A DNA stretch of 64,000 nucleotides from CAWEHU01 sp963808965. GTDB lineage: Bacteria > Pseudomonadota > Alphaproteobacteria > Acetobacterales > Acetobacteraceae. The stretch's first letter is position 1, and each line of letters begins with the position of its first letter. A program made the translations under genes and the position numbers. The DNA lies in assembly GCA_963808965.1 (NCBI GenBank), contig CAWEHU010000006.1, positions 169,986 through 233,985 of the forward strand, in the 5' to 3' direction. Shown piece by piece: positions 46,806 to 57,811 of this stretch. The notes beneath the pieces were generated by a model. That model was not told the origin of the DNA and ran no database searches. It was given only the letters and a program-made list of their open reading frames with translations.

Positions 46806-48366
46806 TCAGCCGGCAAACGCCACGCCGCCCGGGCCGACCTTCATCGGCACTCCGGGGCTTATGAGGATAGGCCGGTGCCATATCTGGGAAGGGGCCGGAA
46901 CCGAGATCGGCGTTGGTAACATGCCGAGTAGTCGCCCAGTCGTGAGCCCGTCGCCATCGCCCGCGTTGTTATCGTAGATCGCGCTTCCGGCTGCGGAGGA
47001 AACGTCGAACGGCAGGCGATACCATACGTCAAGCGACTGCGTATCAGCTGGCGTTGCTGCAAGCGTAATGGAGATCTGAGAAGGCTTAGTCAGATCAACG
47101 GCAGCTATCGGCAACGCTCCGGTTAATTGCCCAGACGGAAACACTTGGAACTGCGTAGTCGGATCGCCACTACAGACAAAACTGGTTCCCCCGAATTGCT
47201 GCACCGGGAGCGCGATGGCTGCACTTCCCCGAGCTCGCGACCCGTAACCCAACAAAGTTGGGCCCTGGTCCCCGGCGGAGCTGAGGCCGATCATTTGCAG
47301 AAATGCGCGATAGAAATGCCGGGCAAATGTCACGTTGCCGGCTTGACTCGGATGGATGTCGTCTGGTGCAAGCGAGACGTCCAGACCGGATACGTAGGTT
47401 GCGAGCGGATCCGAAGCAACTGTACCGGAGGTGCGCCTCTCGGATAGCCTCGATGCCGGAAGGCAAAAATTTGGCGGAGGCTGCCGACTGAATTGTAGGA
47501 ATTGAGCAAAGGATGCGGTAAAAGCTTGTCGTTGGGAAGGCAGCCGCTAAACTGCTGAGCAAGGAAGTCAGGTCCGCCATATACAGAGATGGGGCGGTTA
47601 GATGATGTTGCGCACCAGCGCGTGCATCGGCGTCGTTATGTCCCTGGCACCATAGAAAAGTGCCAAACTTTCCCCCTGAAGTACCCAGCACAGAGATAAG
47701 GTTTGCGTAGTCCGGCTGGCCCGGAAGCCAGTACGTGCCAATATCGGTTCCCGAGTAGCCATAGCCCACCAGCGCAGCAGCAACTCCCGTTGCGGACACC
47801 ACCAATCGCAGGAACTCGGCGACGAATGCAGAGCGATAAGTGCCGGTATCGGAAGGAATCGCCCAATTGGTTAACGAGGAGGGGAGAGTGCCTCCATCCC
47901 AGGCGGCCAGAGCGGAACCAAACGGGCTTATGGCTACTCCAAGAGACGCGAGAGTTGTACCATCGCCGTTCGCAGCAGTGCTCCAGAAGTCGGCCGCAAG
48001 AGACTGTCCAGCCGCCGCGATCACTTCGCCAACGCCTATCCCGCTCGTAGTACTGACCACGGTTGCGGGGTCGCTGTTTGCGCGAAGATCGATCAGATAC
48101 CACGCAGCATTCGCAGGCAGATTGAGGGTGAGTTTCTGAGTTCCAGACCCTAAGCCGGCGGCCGCCTGGGTCCAAGGGACGAGCACTGTCCCGGGCGAAG
48201 CAGCGTCGCGAAGCTGGTATTCGACCAGTGCCGCCGGCGTCGAAGGATTAATCGTAAGACTGACGGCCCCGGTACCACGCCCGAACCGTCCGCCGCTGCG
48301 TGTATCCCGCTGGAACACACGCAAAGCGGCCGGTTGCGTCAACGAGAGCGTTCCGTTGTAGGCCAT
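46806..48366 (-). CDS. SGNH/sialate-O-acetylesterase-like hydrolase in the tail cluster, frameshifted near 47423
   Basis: Large protein (about 519 residues repaired) with an SGNH-hydrolase layout. Block I is AAAGQSLAADFWS, a middle glycine block is VGYGYSGTDIGTYW, block III is FLWCQGHNDADARAG, and the terminal Asp-His pair is in APDDIHPSQAGNVTFARHFY. The last is in another frame; one extra base near 47423 must be removed to join HLR to TVASDPLATYVSG. N- and C-terminal parts are beta-rich. The start is the ATG sharing one base with the fibre stop (TAATG, 48366). In tail clusters such enzymes remove acetyl groups from surface polysaccharide receptors; that role is inferred. Confidence 0.7.
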
Positions 48367-51083
48367 TACGGGGTGTTCCAATATGACTTGAGCGCGGCTT
48401 TGATCGTTGCTATATCTGACGATGAAAGTTTAGTCGGATAGATTATGAGAGACAAAAGGTACATATCCGCCTGATATGTATACGAGCTACCCGACCACAT
48501 CGCGCCGATTTCGAGGCGATCGAAGGTGCCCGCGACCCCCGTGCAAGTCGTTGTGGCTGCTGTCAACGCATCACCGTTAATTGCCGCATATGCCTGCGCC
48601 GAACTGCCCGACACCGACTTTTGACCTACGAAGAGGAATGGGGTCCCGACCACCGGTACCGAGGACGATGCAGCGACCGATGTCGAACTTGGAGTTGGAA
48701 AATTCTGCGTCTGGACGCTCGTGCTCCGGAAATCAAAATAGATATGGCCTGCGTCGATGTTGCCCCCATTTCCGATAGTTGCGTTCTGGGCGGCGCTGAG
48801 AAGGATGCTCTTGCTGCTGCCATTGAAGCTACGCGGCACGGCCACTGCAAAGATTGTGGCTTGAGCGGTCATCCCCTCCAGCGTGTGCACGGCCGGACCG
48901 CTGATCGACAGTACCGCGCCCCCCGTGATGAGCAACCCGGGTTTCCCGTTCTGAACGTTAACAGCCAAAGTTGGAGTGCCCGCCACCGCCGAAATCGTGT
49001 TGCCGACGCCACTCTGGTCGGCAACCGTAGTGACGTTGCCCGCTAACTGACCGGTGTTGGATGCGTCGATGTAAAGAGAGGGTGCTGATGCAACCGGCGG
49101 CAATGTCAAACCGGCAGCTACAGAAGCAACGGCGATTGAGGCGCTCTCGTTCAGCATCAACCCACCTGCCGAGCTGTCAAACAGACGTAGTGTGTAGCTG
49201 CCCGCAGCTGGAGCGGTAACGGTCACGGGGCTGTTTGTTACGGATATCCGTGGGCCGAGCTCCGTGCCGTTCCACCAGGCCAGATAGGCCGTTGTTAGCC
49301 CGGCCATCGTGATGGGAACCGCTGCATTCTGGCCCGCCACAAATCCGGGCAGCGTTCCGAAACTCCCGCTCTCAACCGCAAAACCGTTCGAGGTGGCAGT
49401 GAGCATATTGCCATCCCGGACCTGAACTGATGCCGCAGTGTTTGCGGCTATACCGGGATTGCTGAAGCTGAAGGCGGTCGCGGTCGTCGTCGATCCCGAG
49501 GGTAGCGTTGCCCAGGTCGTCCCTCCGTCATTGCTGTAGCTGAGCACAGGGGTGGTACCGTAGCCGGTGAGCGTTCCGGTTACCGTGAAGCGGGTGCTTG
49601 CTAGCTGGTTTCCAAGCGCACCTATATTGATAGACTGAGTTCGATCCTGCAGCGACGGGTGTCTGCGCGTAAACTACGGAGATATTATTGGAGGTAACCC
49701 CGCGAATCCATACTGCCTGCTTAGGCTGGAGTGGACATTGCGCCGTAGCATGTGATTCCACTGCCGAGTGTAAGCGTTGTGGCGGAGGTGTTAATGACCT
49801 CGCATTCAAATCCGTCCCCACAGTCGGAGAATGCAGCGACGCTTACGGTTCCCCCATTCGGGAATGAAACGAGCGATTTGTTATGGCGCGCAAAGGTCAG
49901 GTTCGTGGAGCTCGCCTCTTCCACCCGTCGGCGCAGCCAGCCGGACTGTTTGCCTTGAAGGTAAGCAGCGAGCTGCAGCAAAACCCCGACGGATAGGGTG
50001 CTAGCTCCTCCTTGAGATAGCCAGAATGCGTCTCCATCGGACATCGTGGAAGCGGGTTGATTACCGGCATCAGTGATCAGCTTGCCATTTAGGAAGTTGG
50101 CGTAGCTGATCGCATGATCCGTGCCCCCCTGGCTTATCCCGACCAGGTCACTGGCCCCCACACTGACCGCCAAAGGTGCGGTCGTTATGCTCGTAGAGGA
50201 GCCGGAGAGGCCTTGTGGCCCAGTGGGGCCGGGTGAGCCGGCGGGGCCCTGCGGCCCTGCAGGACCTGACGGACCAGCGGAACCCTGTGGTCCGGCGGGA
50301 CCCGACGGGCCAATTGGTCCAGCGGGGCCTACAGGACCCGAGGGACCCGGTAGTCCGACCGGACCTTGAGGACCGGCGGGACCAATCGCGCCAGCAAGCC
50401 CTTGCGGTCCCGCCGGACCTGAGAGGCCAAGAGAGCCTTGAGTGCCAGCGGGGCCAGGCAAACCCTGCGGACCTTGCGGTCCCGGCGGACCTGCAATTGC
50501 TCCGATCTTGGCCCAGAGCCCGCCAGATCTTCGAGTAGACGTCGCCGCTCGCGGCATCCACGTAACCATCGCCATCGGAGCCGAGAACGGCAGATGGCGC
50601 GCCTGGTACCGCTGAGAATGCTGGCACCTCTCGAGCCGATCGGTCCGGCAGGCCCCTGCGGGCCGATCCCGCCTCCGATTGCGGAAATTGCTCCATTCGC
50701 ATCAATCGACACATTGGGACCGGCAGAGAATAATGCACGTAGTGCCACAAGCGGGATGCGTCGTGGTGCACCAGCGCTGTTCACAATCGCCTCGTCGGTC
50801 GGCTGCAGCGCGGATTGAACTGGGAACTCGGCGTGATCGGCTCCGGTCGCCGTCAAACCAGCGCTGGTGAGAGCGATCCTGTGCCGATAGCAATAGCTTC
50901 AGGCCCACCAGGTCCGATGCTGGTTCTGCCTAGGAGAGTGCCGGTCTCCGTGATCAGCGCGGGCTGCATCCCGGTTAGTAGGGTACCTACGGTAGCAGCC
51001 TTAGTCTGCCCCGCTTGACTGATGGGGATTGTATCTTCAGGATTGACCTGATTCGTGAGTGGAAGCTGGTTTATTGTCGGCAT
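48366..51083 (-). CDS. Large phage tail fibre with collagen-like stretch, several frameshifts
   Basis: Tail-fibre polypeptide of about 900 codons, read with at least five frame changes. It starts MPTINQLPLTNQVNPEDTIP, then ISQAGQTKAATVGTLLTGMQ and TSIGPGGPEAIAIG. Next follow FPVQSALQPTDEAIVNSAGA, GSDGDGYVDAASGDVYSKIW and a collagen-like G-X-Y stretch (50204-50491). Then come QGGTDHAISYANFL and WLSQGGASTLSVGVL, a beta-rich region with LSYSNDGGTTWATLPSG, and a C-terminal part beginning LYIDASNTGQLAGNV, resembling LamG-like receptor-binding domains. Frame changes fall near 50870, 50620, 50530, 49735 and 49640. The clean segments show it is one gene. Either consensus errors or decay. Confidence 0.6.
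50204..50491 (-). repeat. Collagen-like Gly-X-Y repeat (32 triplets)
   Basis: Thirty-two consecutive Gly-X-Y triplets (beginning GPPGPQGPQGLPGPAG and ending GPTGPQGLS) in one frame of the fibre gene. Proline is frequent at X and Gln, Ala or Pro at Y. Such stretches trimerise into a rod in phage tail fibres. GC-rich degenerate codons give a tandem nucleotide pattern, not a CRISPR. Confidence 0.9.
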
Positions 51084-51126
51084 GTAGAACCTCGGCGGAG
51101 ACGGGAACGGGCCAAAAGGGAGTCGG

Positions 51127-53785
51127 CTATGCCTGGACTTGCGAGCCGCTGCAGACGGAAATCCAGCGTGCACCGTCGAAGAAAACCTCGACGCCGGTAC
51201 CCGCGCCCGCCGAGTCGCCTGGCTTTCGGCCGTTGCTGGCAAACGCTTTAGCCCCGGGCTGCTGACCCGTAGGTAAACTCCCAACCGTGTAGCTCGCTAA
51301 TGCAACAGGGCCGCTGAAACGTGGATTGACCCAATTAGTGCGGAAAACCTCTTTCCAGCCCTGCCATTGGTCTGAAACGATACAGTATCGATCATTAGGA
51401 TGCAGCACTATCGGCCCGTTATCGATCCTCTCTCCTGTCGTAGGTTGGATCGTCACATCCGCGCTACCCATATTGGTAAAAACCCAACCCGTTCCTGCGG
51501 CAGCCTGCGCGACAGGAGGCAAGTAAATTGTTACTGGGCTGGAGTTGACACAAAACACGATATTTCCCAATGTCCGAGGATCAAGGGTGATGGATGCTGT
51601 TACAACCGTCTGCCAGCCTAGGGCGATGCCCATGCCGATTGGGTTTGACTGTCCGGCGCGGACGGATCGCATAGTATTGGTCGTCAGAATCATAAGTCAG
51701 ATAGCACGAGCCATCGCTACTGAAGGCAACATGCTGACCTGTTGCGAGCCAGACAGCATGTCCTCCTGCAAGCTGCTGACTCCAGCGCGTGCAGAGAGCC
51801 GCTTGCGAAAACGGAGCGGCCACACGGATACCCCGCTTGAAACTGCCCTGATGACCGGCAATGAGGGTCACCAATAGGCCGTTTGCCGCTTCCACAGGAG
51901 GGCCAGAGGTATTTGCCTGCAGCAATGCGAAAGACGCCAGATACCTTCCGCCGTCGCCTGCATTCATATCATCCGCGCCATTGGCGTGAAAATCGAGCTC
52001 CATTCCCTGCGCAGCGTTTGTCTTGCTCGTCGGCAGCCCGGTCTGGTCAACGGACTGAACGCAGGTAGCCCAAACCTGTGGCTGCGGAAGCACGTTGCCG
52101 TTGTTATCGGTTCCTGCGGTCGCCCGTATGGCCTGGATATAGCGGGCCACATGTTGAGCAGGATTGTTGGAGTCCGGCGTTTGAACACCGTTCCACTGCA
52201 GTCGGTCCAGCCCCCCCCAAATGTAGTTGTTTGGGCTGTTGTATATAATGGTGTCGGATTTCTGATTGGTGGCAACCACGCCCCCTGTCGGGCCGCCGGT
52301 GTGACCTACCACATAGCTGCTGTGTAGCACGGCAAAGTCGGTCGACTGCGAGCCGCACTGGGAAAACTCAGCGGCGGCCGCGCTGTTCCCGGTTACGATT
52401 CCGGGCAGGAAGCTGGAACTTGGACCTGTCCCGGAAGGGATCGCGCTCGCGAGCGGAGTTCCATCCGGAAGAGTGGTCCCATCCACGATCCATTTCACTC
52501 GCTTGCTGATCGGAATGCCCCAGTTATTCGGATTCTGAAGATTGGCCACCCCAGCCGGAACATAGATCACCGAATTTGCGGCGGCAGCTTGATAAGCCGC
52601 CTTGAACGCTGCGGTGTCATCCGTCCTGCCGTCTAGCTTGGCCCCGAAAGGCGCGCTCCTGACGTTGAGCACTCCGTTGGCGGCTACCGAACCGTCCACG
52701 TATCCCTTTGTCGCAGCATGCAGCGGCTGGACGGGGTCGGCCACCAGAGTCAACGCCCCAGTCATTGTGTCGCCAGAGCGTTGAACACGCCCGTCGACGT
52801 ACCTGCTTTGTTGCTGCCTGGAGGGCGAGAATGGGATCGGAAGCGAGTATAACGGGACCATTCATGGTCCCGCCAGCTTTCGGCAGAACTGCTGCCGACA
52901 GAGCGTCCACGTACTGCTTGGTTGCTGGCTGGAGCGGCTGGACCGGATCAGCGGGCAAGGTAAGCGCCCCCGTAAGCGCTCCTCCACTCCTTGGCAGCAG
53001 CGTACCGGTCTGAGTATCCACATACTGCTTCGTGGCGGCCTGAAGCGGCGCGGCGGGATCGAGAGAGAGTGTTAGCGCGCCCGTTAACGTGCCGCCGCTT
53101 GTGGGAAGGAGCCCGGCGGCCCGATTGTCGACGTACTGCTTCGTCGCCGGATGCAGCGGTTGGGACGGATCTGCCGCAAGGACTACGGGACCCGTCAGAG
53201 AGCCACCCGTTTTGGGCAGTGCAGTGGAAGTTTGTGCATCGACGTACTGTTTCGTTGCGGCATCGGGCGGGCGTACCGGATCGGACGCAAGCGCAAGAGG
53301 TCCCGTCAACTGTCCGCCGGAGATCGGTAGTGTTCCCGCCACGAAATCAGCAAGCTTAATGGGCGTCGTGTCACCGCTAGGTACCACCTTCATTTCCGAC
53401 GCATCCAGGTTTGGCACACCGGAAAGCGCACTCATGAACTGTGAATAAGTCACCGCAGTATTCGCGCCCGCTTGGCTCAGCGGTACCAGATCGTTGGTGG
53501 CGGGAGTTGTGCCGGAAGGCAATTCCGAGACGACATAGGCGGCAGCAGCCGCAGACAATTTGCCATTGCTTAGTGTCAGGTTTGCACCGATGCTCACGGG
53601 CTCGGCGGAACCAACCCCCGCGCTGGAGCGACCAAGTAAGGAACCGGATGTCAGAGCGATCTGCGGCTGCAATCCGGCCAGAATTGAGCACGAGTGGCTT
53701 TGCGTGCGACTCCGTTTTGGCTGACCATAAGCTCGTCAGTATCGGAGGAGGCGGTCGCTGCGGCCAACTGATCAATCGTCGGCAT
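51127..53785 (-). CDS. Phage tail fibre with tandem YVD repeats, several frameshifts
   Basis: Second fibre gene, about 880 codons. Its leader MPTIDQLAAATASSDTDELM, then QPQIALTSGSLLGRSSAGVG, is homologous to the leader of the other fibre. The middle holds LSQAGANTAVTYSQFMSALS and then six repeats of about 36 residues ending ATKQYVD or ATKGYVD. A pectate-lyase-like start follows (FGAKLDGRTDDTAAFKAAYQ, then VIYVPAGVANLQN), suggesting a beta-helix tailspike domain that may cut polysaccharide. The C-terminal domain is beta-rich (WVFTNMGSADVTIQPTTGER). Frame breaks near 53690, 52800 and 51680. Pectate-lyase assignment rests on the GAKxDGxTDDTAAF motif. Confidence 0.65.
52690..53250 (-). repeat. 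Tandem YVD repeats of the tail fibre
   Basis: Six copies, about 100 to 114 bp apart (recurring TACGTACTG-like spots near 52695, 52795, 52909, 53018, 53130 and 53240), encode PLxAATKQYVD modules followed by xLPxxGGxLTGPLxLAxDP. Typical of phage fibre shaft repeats. Confidence 0.8.
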
Positions 53786-53979
53786 TCTCGGAGGAGCTCC
53801 AAAATAAGGGAATAACGGGCCGAAAATGGCCCGCTCTGCAGCAGGCGCCCGTCCGTGGTTGCAGGGATTTGGGGACGCAAGGTCGTTCCCAGCATCGCTG
53901 GAAGCGCTCTTATTCAGGATTTGCGAGCGGCTTCAGCGATCCTGGATCGCGGGCAATTTCAGGCAACCGCGATCTGCTC

Positions 53980-54462
53980 TCAAGAGATGAGGACGGGATT
54001 GCCGTTCTGGTCGGTTACGACAAGGCCTCCATCCGTGACCAGAGACGTAGGGGGCGCGGTAGGCGAGGAGAGCGAGAGGACCGGAAGAAGAATGGTGCGT
54101 TGGAGGCTGCGCCCATTGAGCGTCGTGATGCTGAGCGTGACGGTATACACTGTGCCTGCTTGGCCGGCTGACAGCCAAAGAACAGCCGAGGCGCCGTCAG
54201 CCGAGACGGCGTTCAGCGTCAGATCGCCGGGCGCGTTGGGGCCAATGGAGACATCCAGCGTGGCGATGCCATCCCCGTCATTGCCAACGAGTGCCGCAGA
54301 AATATCGAATTGGTAATCGAGGACGTCCGCCGGGTCTTTCACCGGCCATGCGAGTGGGGCTGGTGCAAGCGCTGAGCTGCCACGAGCAACCGGCACGAAG
54401 CTGTCGAGAAGCAGAGTTCGCGCACTGCTCGGGCGCCACAAGTGGGCGGCAGGTGTCGGCAT
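53980..54462 (-). CDS. Phage fibre-tail adaptor-like protein
   Basis: A 160-residue protein starting at ATG 54462 (GGAGG five bases upstream). It contains LWRPSSARTLLLDSFVPVAR, WPVKDPADVLDYQFDISAAL, VGNDGDGIATLDVSIGPNAP and a beta-rich C terminus (GGLVVTDQNGNPVLIS). The WPxKDPADVLDY segment recurs in small proteins between tail protein I and fibre genes in contractile-tail clusters; I believe these are annotated as fibre-tail adaptors, but this is memory, not a search. A Big-like or immunoglobulin-type fold fits the composition. Precedes the YVD-repeat fibre gene. Confidence 0.6.
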   Translation of the reverse strand: MPTPAAHLWRPSSARTLLLDSFVPVARGSSALAPAPLAWPVKDPADVLDYQFDISAALVGNDGDGIATLDVSIGPNAPGDLTLNAVSADGASAVLWLSAGQAGTVYTVTLSITTLNGRSLQRTILLPVLSLSSPTAPPTSLVTDGGLVVTDQNGNPVLIS

Positions 54463-54477
54463 CAATTCCTCCGTGCG

Positions 54478-54741
54478 TCAAGAATTTTGGCTAAGCAAAG
54501 CAATGCGAGCTGAAATCGCCTGCAGCTGAGCCTGAAGGTCGAGCAGAGTTGGTTGATCGGAGGGTCGTATGGGTACAGGAGAAGCAAATCCTCCTGCCTC
54601 ATAGGTCCAGCCTTCGACGACGGCCTGTTCACTGGGAACAGCCACCCACATCAGAGCGGGATTGAAAAGCGTCGAAATGTCCCGATCCGTCTCGAACAGC
54701 TCGGCCACTCGCCCTTCCTGAATTCGCGCGTATCGGTTCAT
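54478..54741 (-). CDS. Small phage protein, tail-fibre associated, function unknown
   Basis: An 87-residue protein (MNRYARIQEGRVAELFETDR) with the segment LFNPALMWVAVP and a helical C terminus (LLDLQAQLQAISARIALLSQ). The pattern Y-A-x-I-x-x-G-x-V-x-E-x-F and W-V-x-V resembles small proteins encoded next to tail fibres in Burkholderia-type phages, sometimes called fibre assembly or chaperone-like proteins. ATG 54741 with AGGTGG upstream is preferred over GTG 54750. Confidence 0.6.
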   Translation of the reverse strand: MNRYARIQEGRVAELFETDRDISTLFNPALMWVAVPSEQAVVEGWTYEAGGFASPVPIRPSDQPTLLDLQAQLQAISARIALLSQNS

Positions 54742-54743
54742 CG

Positions 54744-55996
54744 TTACCACCTGATCACCACTAACCCGTTTGCGCCCGGTGCGCCGTTAAACTGCGCGTT
54801 CCCGGCCGGCCCGGTACCGGCGCCGGAAGCACCGCCGCCGGGAAAGATGCCGGCTACGCCTGCTGTACCGCTATTCTGCATGCCGCCCATCGGAGCACCG
54901 CCGCCGAGCCCACCGACATTGGATATTCCCGCTTGGCCTGCCGAACCCGCAATATTTACGTCACCACCCACGCCGATGCCGCCGGGTGTTGCACCGTTTT
55001 GTGGATTGACCGAGCTTGAGTAAGGATTGAGGCTACCGCCGGTAGCACTGACATAGGTGCCGAAGCTGGACGTGCCACCTGCGCCGGTTGGAGCTCCGCT
55101 AGTGGAACCACCGGCTCCGCCAGCACCGACAACAACGGGAATGGTCTGACCCGGCGTTAAACCCGCGATACGCTTGCGGGCGTAACCGCCCCCCGATCCC
55201 CCGCCACTCGGTGGACCGCCAACTGATGCGTAGATCCCGCTCCGGCTCCCCAGAGTTCGACTTCCACCGCGGTAACGCCCGCCGGAACAACGAACACGGT
55301 GTTGCCCGTGATTGAAAGAACACCGGATGCGAAGCCTGGACGCAATGCGGGGAGCTTGAACTGAACGAATGGAGCCCCCGGGATGGCAACGATATTGGTT
55401 GCCGTCACCGTGCTCTGGCCGTAAGAGACCGTAATCACATAAAGCCCTGCCCAGCCGTTGTCGACGGGCGGCGTCGTCTGCGCACCGGTCGGAGCGGCGA
55501 CGCCGGGCTTCAGCTGCAACTGCACCCGCTGAATGCGAGTGGTGTTCTGAGCAACGCCGCTGTTTGCAGGACCGCTGTATGGCTGTGCCGGATTTGCCGA
55601 ATTGTAGTAGGGCAGTACCATTGGATTGGTGTCGCTCTCCTGCAGCGCAGCTTGGAGAAGATAATTGACGGATGTGCCAGATGTGCTTGGCGGCGTGAGC
55701 GTGAAGGATATGGGGGTAAGATTGATTCCCATCTTCACCAGTGGATCGGAGCCGTCAGCCGGCAACGACCCGTAAGCGAGCGGATCGACAACGGCCAGTT
55801 GCGTAATGCTGCCCGGCCCCACTGCTACGGTCAGGGATGCCGGAGACGTCGGATTGCACGCTAAACCGTCCACCACGGGTCCGGTCCCGAGCACTGCCTG
55901 CGCCAGATAGCCAATTGCCACCATTGCGTTCCGATTGGCGGCTAGCAGATCCGTATCAAGCGGAATGCTGCCCGGATAGACCAGGTTTCTGTCCAT
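54744..55996 (-). CDS. Glycine-rich phage tail fibre protein, frameshifted near 55225
   Basis: Begins MDRNLVYPGSIPLDTDLLAA, continues AIGYLAQAVLGTGPVVDGLA, TVAVGPGSITQLAVVDPLAY and QESDTNPMVLPYYNSANPAQ. About residue 255 VFVVPAGVTAVEVELWGAGA starts a glycine-rich domain. In the original frame this collapses; one missing base near 55225 gives IYASVGGPPSGGGSGGGYAR, LTPGQTIPVVVGAGGAGG and so on to VVIRW. Repaired length about 417 residues. The glycine-rich domain (GGGYAxKxIxGLTPGQTIPV) is a common phage tail adhesin module. It is a separate gene from gpI: a fusion of the two reading frames exists only because of a frameshift near 56050. Confidence 0.7.
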
Positions 55997-56012
55997 GAGT
56001 TTTCCCGAAATA

Positions 56013-56686
56013 TCAGTTGCTGATCTGCGTCCAGGCAATCGCGCTGACTGGGGGACGCCGGCAATTGCCGCGTAGATGTCGGAGTCCGTTACTTGGCCGG
56101 CGACCATCGCGAGGCTGGCGTACTCAATCGCGCCCTGCCCGTAACCTCCCGCCAGCGAGCCCCAGCCAGCGACTGCCGCGATTCCCGAGCCGTGCGGCCG
56201 GTAAGCCGTCACAAAGCATTGAAACGGCAGTTCCAGGCTGCCCCACCCACCTACGGAGCCGTATCCCAGTCCCCCGCCTCCGCCGTCCAACGACCCGTAA
56301 CCACCCGTATCGGTCGTGCGCGCCGGTTCGAAGATGGCCGGGGCACGCCCTGTAAGATCTCGCAATACGGCTACAATCGCAGCTCGCGTACCCCGCTCGC
56401 GCAGAAGCTCTAACTGAATTCGTCGACGGAAGGCGTCGTCGAGCTGTCCAGCGCGACGGGCCAGCCGCACACCGAAGAAGTCCTGCGCGATGATGTCGAG
56501 CCACGTCCCGGAAGCGGTGGCGATCCGGGTCTGCTCCCGAGCGAAGTCAATGAGACCGAATAGCCATTGCCATGCCCATACCAATCCCGCGAGAAGTCCG
56601 TCCAGTACCGGAGACGAATTTGCAAACCACCGAGCGGGCAACACCGCTTTCAAACGGTAGAGCATGTCCTGATTGTCGCCGGTCAC
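56013..56686 (-). CDS. Tail protein I-like (P2 gpI family), frameshifted near 56050
   Basis: Baseplate protein of contractile tails. The first about 210 residues (MLYRLKAVLPARWFANSSPV, GTWLDIIAQDFFGVRLARRA, DDAFRRRIQLELLRERGTRA) fit the gpI family. Gly-rich loops in the middle (GYGSLDGGGGGLGYGSVGGW) are unusual. The C terminus ends at PVSAIAWTQISN in a frame shifted at a run of C (plus-strand G run near 56051-56055), giving the normal stop at 56013; the unshifted frame wrongly reads on into the next gene. Follows gpJ by 1 bp (GTG start). Confidence 0.7.
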
Positions 56687-56687
56687 G

Positions 56688-57811
56688 TCAGTTCACCGCT
56701 ACCAGTCCGGCCTTGACTACGCCGTAAGTGGGGGGAATGACATCGGAGGGGCTCCCGTTTGCCCGAAGATTCGTGACGTTAATGACGCCTGGGTTTGCAG
56801 TGTAAGCGACCTGAGCAAGCCGAGTCAGAGGGAGGGTCGCCCCTATTGGCAGCCCGTCGATCAAGGCATGACGGCATTGCTTACGCTGTTGATGACCTGC
56901 GCTCTGTCCGCCCCGTTTGCGACGGAAATTGAGAGAGAGACATCCACCTTTACGATAGTCGGAGCACGGACAAGGAAGGTCGACCCACCGGGCGGACGAA
57001 GTCAACCGCAGAAGCGATGCTGGCAAGAAGTGCCGCTGAAGGCGCACCAGATCCGTCGTCGACGGTTACGACAAAGTTGCCCATCATGGCATTGCCGGCG
57101 GCATCGACATTCTCCTGGATTGTATACTCCAGACCCTGCTGAATGCTGGTGATTGCGTATCCGATCGAAAGCGGAGTAGCTCGCGAGCGGCTGGCAATGA
57201 AGTTTTGGAAACGTGCGCGGAAGGCAGCGTCTGTTTCGGCGTCCATCCCGTTCTGAAATCGGGGCTACGTTCGCAACGGAGTCTACGCCCGGCAAGGCTG
57301 AAGACAGAAGGGAGATGGCGCCCACCTGCACGTTGCCAGCCGCGCCTGCAGTCTGGGCCACCACTGGCACATCAAGCGCCGCTATTCCTGGACCGAGGGC
57401 GTATCCGTTCTGCTCCGCCGAGTAGGAGGAGCTTGCCGGGCTCGCGACCACAGAGAAGACCTGCGAGCCGTCAGCGGTTCGTACGGCCGCCCCTACCGGC
57501 ACAAGCGCAGGAGCGAGCGGGGTAAAACGGGAAAAGGTTACAATGCCGCTGGCAGGCACGGCTGGGAGGCGAGCCAAAGAAAAATCGGCCATCCAAGTAT
57601 CGAGATCCGCGCCCGTGCTAGTCGCGGCTCGTGTCGTCTGAAGCACTTGCAGGATGAGCCATTGGAGCCAGAGCGCAAGCGAGGCGTTCGCCTCCAGAAT
57701 CGCGCGCAGCGTGGATCCTACTGTCAGATCTAGGAGCTGATTTGCCGCGGACTGGACCGCTGCCGCCATATTCTGCACGAGGGTAGTGAAATTCTGTAAT
57801 GAGAGTTGCAT
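56688..57811 (-). CDS. Baseplate protein J-like (gpJ), frameshifted
   Basis: Baseplate wedge component of Mu/P2-like tails. The N terminus MQLSLQNFTTLVQNMAAAVQ and GADLDTWMADFSLARLPAVP are followed by SGIVTFSRFTPLAPALVPVG and AAVRTADGSQVFSVV, the family start. The middle (DAETDAAFRARFQNFIASRS, RATPLSIGYAITSIQQGLEY) and the end (LPIGATLPLTRLAQVAYTAN, PGVINVTNLRANGSP) lie in other frames, so two indels are required (near 57245 and 56960). Repaired length about 373 residues. Overlaps the gp25-like gene by one base. Confidence 0.72.

Noticed and set aside
50148..50540. Regularly spaced GC-rich repeats as a CRISPR or satellite array
   Set aside because: They are nine-base-periodic codons for collagen Gly-X-Y triplets, with no spacer structure.
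55157..56686. A 509-residue fusion of tail protein I with the glycine-rich fibre
   Set aside because: The shifted frame gives a natural gpI end (stop at 56013) and a separate start at 55996 for the fibre; the fusion is a frameshift product.
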